Shown: positions 27,345 to 35,252 of the stretch, in pieces
How positions within the stretch are numbered: the stretch's first letter is position 1
How the letters are laid out: each line of letters opens with the position of its first letter
Assembly (NCBI GenBank): GCA_963532425.1
Contig: CAUSKK010000009.1
Coordinates: 25,729-89,728 of the forward strand
DNA from: CAUSKK01 sp963532425
Lineage (GTDB): Bacteria; Pseudomonadota; Gammaproteobacteria; Cardiobacteriales; Cardiobacteriaceae
Length of the DNA: 64,000 bases
Reading direction: 5' to 3'
Position numbers and translations under genes: made by a program
The notes under the pieces: generated by a model
Databases searched by the model: none
What the model was told of the DNA's origin: nothing
The model's input: only the letters and a program-made list of their open reading frames with translations

Positions 27345-28385
27345 TTAGCCGGCCATGGGGCTCAGGCCATCGATGACCGGTGCGTCCTCCTTGCTGTAAT
27401 CCACCGTAATCCAGCCCAGGGTGCCGTCGCCGGTGCGCAGCAGGTAGCGTTCCTCGCCGCACAGGCCCAGCTCATTAATTTGCGCTTCCTTGGGGCATTT
27501 ATGCTGGTTGTCGCGCAGCAGCAGCGTAACCTGGTCGCCGGGTTGCAGCGTCGCCACAGTTTTGCCGCCGGCGTCGGTCAGAGTTAGCGGTTTTTTCCGG
27601 ATATCGTCATCGTCCGTGCCGCGCCGGCCCTGGTAGACGCTGTTTTCTCGACCGATGTAGTAGTAGGGCTGCTCCACCTCCTTAAATTGGCCGTCCACCA
27701 GCGCCCATTTCTCCCGGTGATGCTCGGTGTAGCTGCTGCCGGCGGAGTCGCTGATGGCGTAGACGAAGCCGTTGCCGGGCATGTAGAAGGTCTGGCCGCC
27801 GATGCCCGGTGCCTTCCTAGTGTCCGCACCGACAATAGCGTCCGCCGGCAACCACAGGCAGAAATAATCGTCGCTCATGCCGCTGGAACAGAGCACGGCG
27901 AAGCGCTGCCCGTCCGGCTGAAGGGCCGTTTCCAAAATCCGCTCATAGTCGAAGACGCTGTCGCTGGGGTGGGCGCCGGACTGGAGCTTGCCGTCATCGT
28001 CCTCGTGGAAAATCCCCTCACGGGCCTGGCCCAGGGCGCCGTCGTACCAGAGGCTGAAGGTGTCCTCCTCCTGGCCCCTGTATTTCACTTCCCGCTTTTT
28101 CAGCTGTTCCGGATTGAAATCATCGCTGCCTTCACCGCCGGCCTTCGCCCAGCCAACCAGGCCAAAATCGTTGCGCAGCAGCTGATGGCCGGCCTCGTCG
28201 CTCATCAGCACTTCGGTTTTCGCGTCCTTGGGCAGCACGGCCACCACATCGCCGCCGTCGGGTTTAAAGGTCAGGCTAATGGGCCCGGTGGTGGTGGTTT
28301 GCAGGCCCGGCTTCGGCGCTTCGGCCAGGGGCAGGTCGGCGGCCATTACGTTGGCGGCCAGCAGTAGGGTTAGCAGTTTTTTCAT
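27345..28385 (-). CDS. Exported protein of unknown function, SH3-like C-terminus
   Basis: A 346-residue protein with a short signal peptide (KKLLTLLLAANVMAA). Two segments look like bacterial SH3 folds: near residue 45-80 (VAVLPKDAKTEVLMSDEAGH, then GLVGWAK) and near 270-340 (VATLQPGDQVTLLLRDNQHK, then GTLGWITVDYS). The middle is acidic with paired cysteines. It is probably periplasmic and might bind peptidoglycan, but I do not recognise a named family. It stands alone with its own terminator. Confidence 0.65.
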   Translation of the reverse strand: MKKLLTLLLAANVMAADLPLAEAPKPGLQTTTTGPISLTFKPDGGDVVAVLPKDAKTEVLMSDEAGHQLLRNDFGLVGWAKAGGEGSDDFNPEQLKKREVKYRGQEEDTFSLWYDGALGQAREGIFHEDDDGKLQSGAHPSDSVFDYERILETALQPDGQRFAVLCSSGMSDDYFCLWLPADAIVGADTRKAPGIGGQTFYMPGNGFVYAISDSAGSSYTEHHREKWALVDGQFKEVEQPYYYIGRENSVYQGRRGTDDDDIRKKPLTLTDAGGKTVATLQPGDQVTLLLRDNQHKCPKEAQINELGLCGEERYLLRTGDGTLGWITVDYSKEDAPVIDGLSPMAG

Positions 28386-28486
28386 GGTTTTTCCTCGGAA
28401 TTAAAAGCGGCCATTTTAAGGCCACCGGTGGGATAGGGTAGCTGCGGGGGCGGGTTGGCAGACGGTGCCCAGGCCGGTTACCCTAA

Positions 28487-28624
28487 CGGGGCCCGGCGTC
28501 GCCATATCTGCCGGAACCGCTGGACGATTTGCTGCTGGCCCTGGGCAAGGCCACGACCCCCGGGCGCGTTAGCAAACGCCGGCCGGCCCGTGAACTGACA
28601 CTTTTTCCCGAGGAACAACTATGA
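28487..28624 (+). other. Possible remnant C-terminus of a lost gene upstream of the cupin gene
   Basis: After a TAA at 28484 a plus-strand frame is open and reads PYLPEPLDDLLLALGKATTP and on to LTLFPEEQL. It ends in a TGA that overlaps the cupin ATG (ATGA). The composition and overlap look like a real gene tail, but there is no start codon and nothing coding further upstream. It may be a truncated partner gene or chance. Confidence 0.3.
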
Positions 28625-28995
28625 ACCCGACACTGCCGGAAATTCTCAACATTGACGCCCATCTCCAGACCGGGCCCGCCGAGGCCGTGCGCACCGTGCT
28701 GCACAGCGGCAGCAATCTCAATCTGGTGCTGTGGCAGATTCCCCCCGGCGGCACCCTGCCGCCCCACCGCCACCCGGCCGGCGCGGACATTTGGCTGATT
28801 CTGCGCGGCAGCGGCGAACTCATCGACGATGGCCCCGGCCCCCGCCGCCGGCTCCGGGCCGGCGACAGCGTGGTGGTCAGCCCCGGTCAGACCCACGGCG
28901 TTTGTAATCCCGGCGCCGAGGATTGTGTGCTGCTGTCGGTGATTCGCCCCGACGCCGGCTTTATTAAAAACGGCAACGGGCCCAGCTGTCCCTAG
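28621..28995 (+). CDS. Small cupin-domain protein
   Basis: A 124-residue single-domain cupin. Cupin motif 1 is GGTLPPHRHPAGADIWLILR with its two His ligands; motif 2 is AGDSVVVSPGQTHGVCNPG. The metal and substrate are unknown; small cupins of this type are often sensors or simple isomerases. GAGGAAC precedes the ATG. No functional partner is apparent nearby. Confidence 0.8.
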   Translation: MNPTLPEILNIDAHLQTGPAEAVRTVLHSGSNLNLVLWQIPPGGTLPPHRHPAGADIWLILRGSGELIDDGPGPRRRLRAGDSVVVSPGQTHGVCNPGAEDCVLLSVIRPDAGFIKNGNGPSCP

Positions 28996-29044
28996 GGGAA
29001 GCGCTTCATGGGGAATAAATATTTCCCTTTAAAGCGCTTCCCCC
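28995..29044. repeat. Large inverted repeat built on two palindromes
   Basis: GGGGAAGCGCTT and AAGCGCTTCCCC form a 12-bp perfect outer stem. Inside, GGGAA and TTCCC pair around an AT-rich loop. There is no T run, so a terminator role for the cupin gene is uncertain. Confidence 0.6.
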
Positions 29045-29060
29045 TGGGATTTAAATCGGA

Positions 29061-29285
29061 AGGCTAAAGGCCTAAAGCCCTAAACCGGACCACAGCCGCA
29101 GGCTGGGAATGGTTCGGGGCTTGGCCCCGAAGCAAAACCACTGACGAAGTCAGGGGACGGGCTGGGACTAAAGTCCCAGACCGGACCACAGCCAAAGGCT
29201 GGTGATGGTTTTGGGACTAAAGTCCCAGACCGGACCACAGCCGCAGGCTGGAGATGGTTTAGGGCCTAAAGCCCTAAACCAGACC
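29061..29285. repeat. Cluster of short-hairpin repeats
   Basis: Three copies of a unit starting CCGGACCACAGCC (29085, 29181, 29230) are mixed with many tiny stems with loops of 2-5 bases: GGGACT-AA-AGTCCC (twice, 49 bp apart), CAGCC-GCA-GGCTG, CAGCC-AAA-GGCTG, CTGAC-GAA-GTCAG, GGGGC-TTG-GCCCC and GGGC-CTAAA-GCCC. Loop sequences vary while stems hold. The cluster overlaps the last six codons and stop of gshB. It differs in sequence and architecture from the GAAGCGCTTC islands. Confidence 0.75.
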
Positions 29286-30198
29286 AAAATTTCCCCGCCA
29301 CATCCTGGCCGGTGGCGGCCTCAATCTCGCGCAGGCAGGTGGGGCTGGTTACGTTGATTTCGGTGATATGGCCGCCGATAACGTCCAGGCCGACCAGATA
29401 GAGACCCTCCTCGGCAATCAGCGGCTGGACCTGTTCCACCAGCCAGTAATCCCGTTCGGTCAGCGGCTGCACCACCCCGGTGCCGCCGGCGGCCAGATTG
29501 GCGCGGAACTCGCCGGCCTTGGGCAGCCGGGCCAGGCCGTGGTCCACCGGCTCGCCGTTGATAATCAGAATGCGCTTGTCGCCGGCCGTAACCTCGGGCA
29601 GATAGCGCTGCACCATCAGCGGCGTGCGCCCGTCTGGATTCATGGTTTCGAGAATGGCGGAAAAATTATTGTCGTCGGCGCTGAGGCGGAAAATGCCCAT
29701 GCCGCCCATGCCGTCCAGCGGTTTGAGCACGGCGGTGCCCTGCTCGCGGACGAAGGCGCGGATGTCGGCGACGGAACGGCTAATCAGCGTCGGCGGCGTC
29801 GCCTGGGGCACCCGGCTGATGGCGAATTTCTCATTGACATTGCGCAGGGCCGCTGGCGGATTGACCACCCGCACCCCGGCCCGGACGAGCAAATCCAGCA
29901 TGTAGCTGTCGTAGATATAGTTCAGGTCGAAGGGCGGGTCCTTGCGCTGCAGCAGCACGGCCACGCTGCTCAAATCCAGCGTGGTTTCCTCCAGCACCCG
30001 ATGGTAATCCTGGGCCCGGTCGGTCAGTTCCACCCGCTGCACCCGGGCGCTGACCCGGCCGTCGCGCACGAACCAATCGGGCTGCTGCAGAATAAAAACC
30101 TCGTGGCCGCGCCGCTGGGCGCTGAGCATCAGGGCGAAGGTGGTGTCCTTATGGGGTTTGATGGTGCGGATGTCGTCCATCAGTACGGCAATTTTCAT
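29266..30198 (-). CDS. gshB: Glutathione synthetase
   Basis: ATP-grasp enzyme joining glycine to gamma-glutamylcysteine. The 310-residue product begins MKIAVLMDDIRTIKPHKDTT, with the ATP-grasp motifs GTAVLKPLDGMGGMGIFRL, RYLPEVTAGDKRILIINGEP and TEINVTSPTCLREI all intact. The last residues (WSGLGL) and the stop are encoded by the hairpin-repeat cluster rather than by family-like sequence. It is divergent from gshA with 99 bp between the starts. Confidence 0.95.
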   Translation of the reverse strand: MKIAVLMDDIRTIKPHKDTTFALMLSAQRRGHEVFILQQPDWFVRDGRVSARVQRVELTDRAQDYHRVLEETTLDLSSVAVLLQRKDPPFDLNYIYDSYMLDLLVRAGVRVVNPPAALRNVNEKFAISRVPQATPPTLISRSVADIRAFVREQGTAVLKPLDGMGGMGIFRLSADDNNFSAILETMNPDGRTPLMVQRYLPEVTAGDKRILIINGEPVDHGLARLPKAGEFRANLAAGGTGVVQPLTERDYWLVEQVQPLIAEEGLYLVGLDVIGGHITEINVTSPTCLREIEAATGQDVAGKFWSGLGL

Positions 30199-30297
30199 GG
30201 TGTTTTCCTCGGCTGGGGGGAGCGAATTCGGACTGCTCCCGTTTGATTTCGTAAAGTCCGCTATTATGCCCCTCTGCTTTTTTGGAGGGATTCAAAT

Positions 30298-31812
30298 ATG
30301 GAATATGGTCAATTTACGCTGCGCGGCGGCCGCATCGGCATCGAACGGGAAACCCTGCGCACCCAGCCCGATGGCCAGCTGGCCCGCAGTTTTCACCCCC
30401 GGGCCCTGGGCAGTGCCTTCAGCCACCCGCACATCACCATCGACTATGGCGAAGCGCTGCTGGAGCTGGTAACCGGCGCCCGCACCAGCGTGGAAAGTGC
30501 CTATGACGAGCTCAAGGAGCTGCACCAGTTCTGCGCCCAGCACATCGGCGACGAGCTGCTGTGGCCGGCCTCCATGCCCTGCATTCTGCCCGAGAACGAG
30601 GAAGACATCGAAATCGGCCACTTCGGCACCAGCAATTCTGGCCGCATCCGCCGGCTCTACCGCCTCGGCCTGGCCCAGCGCTACGGCCGCTATATGCAGA
30701 TGATTGCCGGCATTCATTTCAACTATTCGCCGCCGCCGGAGCTCTTCGCCGAGCTCGCCCGGCTGGAGGGGGTGGCGGACAACCAGGCCTTCCGTAACCA
30801 GCGCTTCATGGGCATGCTGCGCAGTCTCCAGCGCGTGTCCTGGCTGGTCTGCTATCTCTACGGGGCCTCGCCGCTGGTGGACCGGAGTTTCCTCCCGGCC
30901 CGGAGCCAGCTCAGCCGCTGCAGCGAAAATACCCTGGGCTGGGCCAACGCCACCACGCTGCGCATGAGCAATCTCGGCTATCAGAACAAGGTGGACTTTG
31001 CCGTCAGCTTCGACAATCTGGAGAGCTACACCAACGACCTGATTAGCGCTGTGCTGACCCCGGCGCCGGCCTATGAGTATCTGGGCCTGAAGAACGCCGA
31101 CGGCAGCTATAAGCAAATCAGCGTCAATATTCTGCAAATCGAAAACGAGTACTACACGGCGGCCCGGCCGAAGCAGCTGACCCGGCGCGGCGAACTGCCG
31201 AGCCTGGCCCTGCGCCATCGCGGCATTGCCTATGTGGAATTGCGCCTGCTCGACGTCAATCCCTGGGACCCCTGCGGCATCAGCCTCGAACAGATGCGGG
31301 TGCTGGAGGCGCTGATGCTCTGGGCCCTGCTCAATCCGACGCCGGCCTTCGGCAGCAGCGCCTGGAACGAGCAGAACACCAACCGGCTGCGCACGGCCTG
31401 CTGCGGCCTCAGTCCGGACATTCAGCTCAGCGACCGGGGCCACCGCCGGCCGATTCAGGAATGGGCGGCGGCGCTGCTGCAGCAGCTACTGCCGGTGGCG
31501 GCGGCCCTGGGCGAACCGCACCGGCTGGCCGTGGAGGCACTGCTGAGCCGGGAGGAACTGCCGGCCCAACGCCAGCAGCGCGAGGTGCAGGGCCGGGAGT
31601 TTGTGGATTGGGCCCTGGAGCTGGCCCAGCAGCACCGGCAGGTTCTGCTGGAACCGCTCTTCGCCGACCGCCAGGCAGCCCTAACGACGCTGGCCCAGCA
31701 GTCGCTGCAACAGTTTGAGGAGAGCGAGGCCGCCGCCGCCACGCAGATGCCCTTCGACCAGTACCTGCAGGAATACTTCGCCCCGCTGGCGACGCTCAGC
31801 CCGGCCGACTGA
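30298..31812 (+). CDS. gshA: Glutamate-cysteine ligase
   Basis: First step of glutathione synthesis. The 504-residue product is the E. coli (GshA type 1) form, with GRIGIERETLR, ITIDYGEALLELVT, IAGIHFNYSPP and YVELRLLDVNPWDPCGI motifs. A GGAGG-like site precedes the ATG. A palindrome-like AGCGCT stretch occurs within GEALLELV, a conserved position, so that copy is probably ordinary coding sequence. The neighbouring divergent gshB completes the pathway. Confidence 0.96.
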   Translation: MEYGQFTLRGGRIGIERETLRTQPDGQLARSFHPRALGSAFSHPHITIDYGEALLELVTGARTSVESAYDELKELHQFCAQHIGDELLWPASMPCILPENEEDIEIGHFGTSNSGRIRRLYRLGLAQRYGRYMQMIAGIHFNYSPPPELFAELARLEGVADNQAFRNQRFMGMLRSLQRVSWLVCYLYGASPLVDRSFLPARSQLSRCSENTLGWANATTLRMSNLGYQNKVDFAVSFDNLESYTNDLISAVLTPAPAYEYLGLKNADGSYKQISVNILQIENEYYTAARPKQLTRRGELPSLALRHRGIAYVELRLLDVNPWDPCGISLEQMRVLEALMLWALLNPTPAFGSSAWNEQNTNRLRTACCGLSPDIQLSDRGHRRPIQEWAAALLQQLLPVAAALGEPHRLAVEALLSREELPAQRQQREVQGREFVDWALELAQQHRQVLLEPLFADRQAALTTLAQQSLQQFEESEAAAATQMPFDQYLQEYFAPLATLSPAD

Positions 31813-31834
31813 GGGTTTTTCGGCGGCAAATTCC

Positions 31835-31858
31835 AGCCTCCTTCGGGAGGCTTTTTTT
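31835..31858 (+). terminator. Terminator of gshA
   Basis: AGCCTCC pairs with GGAGGCT around TTCG and runs into a T tract, 22 bp after the stop. Confidence 0.88.
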
Positions 31859-31859
31859 A

Positions 31860-33229
31860 TGGGGGAAGCGCTTCAATCTCAACTAAAACGAAGCGCTTCC
31901 CCCGACCCGGGCCAGTCTTTTTCTCTGAAACCGAAGCGCTTCGGTTTGCCGGCGCCGGGCAAGGGGGAGCGCTTCAGACTGGAGAAAAAACCGGCCGGGC
32001 TGGGGCCGGGAAGCCATCCATGGTCGGAGAACGAAGCGCTTCCTTCTGTGAACCCAGAGAATAAGAAGTACACCCCCGGCCCGCAGAAAATCTTTTCCCT
32101 TAGAGCGAAGCAGTCTTCCCGGCCGAAGCGCTTCAAGCGGGGAAAGGGGAGCGCTTCCATTGCCAACGCAGAGAGATAACGAAGCGCTTCGGTTCAGCCG
32201 ACCAAACCGAGGCAGGAAACAAATCTCATGAGAACGAAGCGCTTCCCCACTGGAACTCTTAAACCCGCACGGCGCTTTTCAGGATTGAAGCGCTTCGGCC
32301 AAACGGGTCGGAGCAAGATTTAAGTAGCCCAAGCCAATGACCTAAGCGCTTCGGCCAGGGAGTGCGCTTCAAACCCAAAAGCTGGAGAGAACGAAGCGCT
32401 TCGGTCATTTGAATCAGCAGGGGGTAATTCGGCTTTTGCCAGCAGGGGAAGCGCTTCCCCCGTTGAAACTTACTAAACGGGCTGGGCTAACGAAGCGCTT
32501 CAGCGCCGCCAGCCACTGGGTGGCGCCGCCCCACCTCGGCTTTCTACCCAGCCGAACCTGGGTGCGGTGGGTGGCCTGAGGATTTGTCCGCACCGGGCTA
32601 ATGATGACTCCAAAGCTGAAGCGCTTCGCTCTGCCACTGGTCTGGACGAAGGGAAGCGCTTCGGTTTACCGGGCCCGGAGCAAGGAAGCGCTTCATCGCT
32701 GGCAGTGGTTTGGTAGTCGCTCGAAGGGGAGCGCTTCGTTTTAAAAAAGTGAGGAAAGAGGACGCGCTTTCTCCGGCTGAAGCGCTTCGCTTTAACCGAC
32801 CCGACCGAAGCAAGAAACAAATCTCATGAGAACGAAGCGCTTTAATTTCATCAGCCGGCGGGGTCGGAGAGGAAATCCAAACCGGCGCCCGAAGCGCTTC
32901 GGTCTGCTGGGTCAAAAGAGGGGAAGCGCTTCTATCCTCAAAGCTAGAGAGGTCGAAGCGCTTCGGTTTCTAATGGAGGAATGGCCTTCTAGGGCCAGCG
33001 CCACCGCCAGCCCGGAATTAAATAAGGAGTGCGCGCCCGGCGTACCAACAGGGGCAGTGCCCGAGGGGGAAGTGCTTCCGGCCGGAAAAGGAGGGAGCGC
33101 TTCGTTCTGTCGGGTCAGAAAAGAAGGAGTGCGCGCCCCGCCGCGCCAACGAGAGCAGCGCCCGAGGGGAAGCGCTTCACCCAGCGGGAGCGCCGCCGCG
33201 CGGCACCGTTTGCCCTAGGGGCAAACAGC
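31860..33229. repeat. Palindrome island 5
   Basis: No credible gene. It contains a 65-bp unit duplicated at 32181-32245 and 32779-32843, and an imperfect direct duplication of about 60 bp at 33022 and 33122 (100 bp apart). It merges at its right end into the 76-bp tandem repeat that carries the lnt 3' end. Confidence 0.88.
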
Positions 33230-33457
33230 GCGTTCCACCTTTCTAAAACGACAGCCCAGAAATACTAAAAATTGAATTAGAAGAAGCGCTTCACCCAGCG
33301 GGGGAGCGTTCCACCCTCCTGAAACGACAGCCGAGAAACACCAGCAGCTGAACGAGGAGGAGCGCTTCACCCAGCGGGGAAGCGTTCCACTTTCCTGAAA
33401 CGACAGAGGAAAAAGCACACAAACTGCAGGATAAGAAGCGCTTCAAAAACCCGATTG
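33230..33457. repeat. Three tandem 76-bp repeats, one forming the lnt 3' end
   Basis: GCGTTCCAC begins copies at 33230, 33306 and 33382, exactly 76 bp apart. The palindrome (GAAGCGCTTC or GGAGCGCTTC) lies at offset 53 in each (33283, 33359, 33435). The third copy encodes the last residues of Lnt; the other two are degraded copies of the same tail. Confidence 0.85.
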
Positions 33458-34824
33458 CCCCAGCGCACATAGGGAGTCAGGCCCTCGCGCGGTTGCACCG
33501 TGCCGCTCAGCACCCCGCGCGTGTCGCGTTCCAGCTGGGCGACGATGCGGCCGCGTTCGTCGATGAAGGCGGTCAGGCCGGTATTGGTGGCCCGGGCCAG
33601 CGGTCGGCCGCTTTCCAGGGCGCGCAGCTGGTTCATCTGCAGATGCTGGTCGTAGGCGATGGAGCCCTTGAACCAGCCGTCGTTGGAGATGTTGACCAGA
33701 TAGTGGGCGGCGCCGGCATTGCGGCGGATGTCGCGGCCAAAGGCGGCCTCGTAGCAGATGGAAGCGCTCAGCGGCACGCCCCGGCTGAACAGCGGTGGTT
33801 GTGTCGCCGCGCCCCGGGTGAAATCGCCCAGGGGGATTTGCACATAGTCGCGGAAGAACTCGAAGAGCCCGCGCGCCGGCAGGTATTCGCCGAAGGGCAG
33901 CAGGTGGTGCTTGTAATAGCGGCCGTTGCCGGCGCCGAGGACGATGACGGCGTTGTAGTAGATGTCTCGGTCCAGGTCGCCGGCGGGAATGCCGGTAATC
34001 AGGGCCTGATTGCGCAGGCGCAGAATGTCGCCGAGCGGGGTCAGAATGTCGGTGATGGTGCTTTCAAAGTGGGTGATGGCCGTTTCCGGCAGAATGATGA
34101 CCTCCTCCCTGCGGGCCAGCAGCATTTGAATGTAGAGCTCCATATGGGCGCGCATGCGGCTGGGTTCAAATTTCTGCAGCTGGTCGATGTTGCCCTGTAC
34201 CAGCGCTACCGTCAGCGGCGGGCCCACCGGTGTGGTGAAGCTCAGCCAGCGGCAGGCCCAGCCCCCCAGGGCCAGCAGTCCGGCCGCCAGCGCCGCCCGC
34301 CGGGATTTCTGTTGCCCGGCCCAGGCCAGCAGCGTGCAGACGGTCAGCGTCGCCCAGCCCACCAGCCAGACCCCGCCCAGCGGCGCCAGCTCCCGCAGCG
34401 GGCTCGGCACATAGCCCAGGGCCAGCCAGGGAAAGCCGGAGAGGAAATGGGCGCGGCCGTATTCCAGCGCCAGCCACAGGGCCGGCAGCAGCAGGGCGCG
34501 CTGGCCCGGGGTCCGGGTGAAGCGCTCCAGTCCCCAGCCGACGGCGCCGATGAACAGGGCAAAGACCAGCACCAGCACCGTATTGGTGGCGATGGCGAAG
34601 AACAGGCTGGCGCCGCCGTAGTGATAGAGGCTGAGATAAATCCAGTGGATGCCGGCGGCGAAGAGGCCGAGGCCGAAGCAGTAGCTTTTCCGGGCCAGCC
34701 GGGTGCCGGTCAGCAGCGAATGGCAGAAATAGAGCAGGGCCAGCAGGGCTGGCCCCCAGAGATTAAAGGGCGCAAAGCCCAGCGCCAGCACGCCGCCGGC
34801 GAGCAGATGAAACAGATAGGTCAT
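33367..34824 (-). CDS. lnt: Apolipoprotein N-acyltransferase
   Basis: Inner-membrane enzyme that adds the third acyl chain to lipoproteins. The 485-residue product has about seven membrane segments and a nitrilase domain with the catalytic triad visible as LPETAITHFE (Glu), YYKHHLLPFGEYLP (Lys) and SASICYEAAFG (Cys). The tail after VRWGNRVFEALL is unusual: it is read from the palindrome and 76-bp repeat region (LQFVCFFLCRFRKVERFPAG), so the original end has been replaced. The gene follows the MliC-like gene on the same strand. Confidence 0.93.
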   Translation of the reverse strand: MTYLFHLLAGGVLALGFAPFNLWGPALLALLYFCHSLLTGTRLARKSYCFGLGLFAAGIHWIYLSLYHYGGASLFFAIATNTVLVLVFALFIGAVGWGLERFTRTPGQRALLLPALWLALEYGRAHFLSGFPWLALGYVPSPLRELAPLGGVWLVGWATLTVCTLLAWAGQQKSRRAALAAGLLALGGWACRWLSFTTPVGPPLTVALVQGNIDQLQKFEPSRMRAHMELYIQMLLARREEVIILPETAITHFESTITDILTPLGDILRLRNQALITGIPAGDLDRDIYYNAVIVLGAGNGRYYKHHLLPFGEYLPARGLFEFFRDYVQIPLGDFTRGAATQPPLFSRGVPLSASICYEAAFGRDIRRNAGAAHYLVNISNDGWFKGSIAYDQHLQMNQLRALESGRPLARATNTGLTAFIDERGRIVAQLERDTRGVLSGTVQPREGLTPYVRWGNRVFEALLILQFVCFFLCRFRKVERFPAG

Positions 34825-34835
34825 GGGAGGAGAGA

Positions 34836-35252
34836 TTAGCGACAGGCACTCAGCAGCGGATTGGCGCGGCCGTCGGTGAGCAGGGCCTCATTGCCCTGGA
34901 GATAGAGTTGGAAGGCGGCGTTCTGGTAAATCAGCGGCGACCGCGAGGGTTCAAATTTCAGCTGGGCTTCCCGGCCCTGGTAATTAATCATCACGTCGGG
35001 GCCGACGCTGCGCACGGCCAGACTGCCTTCGCGGCAGCGCAGATTCTGCCAGCCACTGCCGAAGGGCCGGGGCACCTGGTAGGGGCCGTCGCTGGCCTCG
35101 GCGGCCGGGGGCGCGCTGGGCAGCACCACCAGCGGCGCATTGACCTGCACCGGGGCCCGTTGCTGCGGCACGTTGCCGCTGTAGGGGGAGCAGGCGCTCA
35201 CCCCCACAATGATGGCCAGCAGGCCGGTTCTATTGACGGAGCAGGTAATCAT
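34836..35252 (-). CDS. MliC-like lipoprotein (putative lysozyme inhibitor)
   Basis: A 138-residue precursor with a signal and lipobox ending VSAC (Cys21), then a Pro-rich linker. The C-terminal domain has NLRCREGSLAVRSVGPDVMI and ends with a conserved-looking LQGNEALLTDGRANPLLSACR, resembling the MliC/PliC inhibitors of C-type lysozyme. The start at 35252 overlaps the end of slt by 23 bp. A role in protecting peptidoglycan fits the surrounding wall-enzyme cluster. Confidence 0.65.
   Translation of the reverse strand: MITCSVNRTGLLAIIVGVSACSPYSGNVPQQRAPVQVNAPLVVLPSAPPAAEASDGPYQVPRPFGSGWQNLRCREGSLAVRSVGPDVMINYQGREAQLKFEPSRSPLIYQNAAFQLYLQGNEALLTDGRANPLLSACR

Noticed and set aside
30243..30267. 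gshA promoter with TTGATT and TATTAT
   Set aside because: The boxes are only 13 bp apart, too close for a normal sigma-70 promoter.
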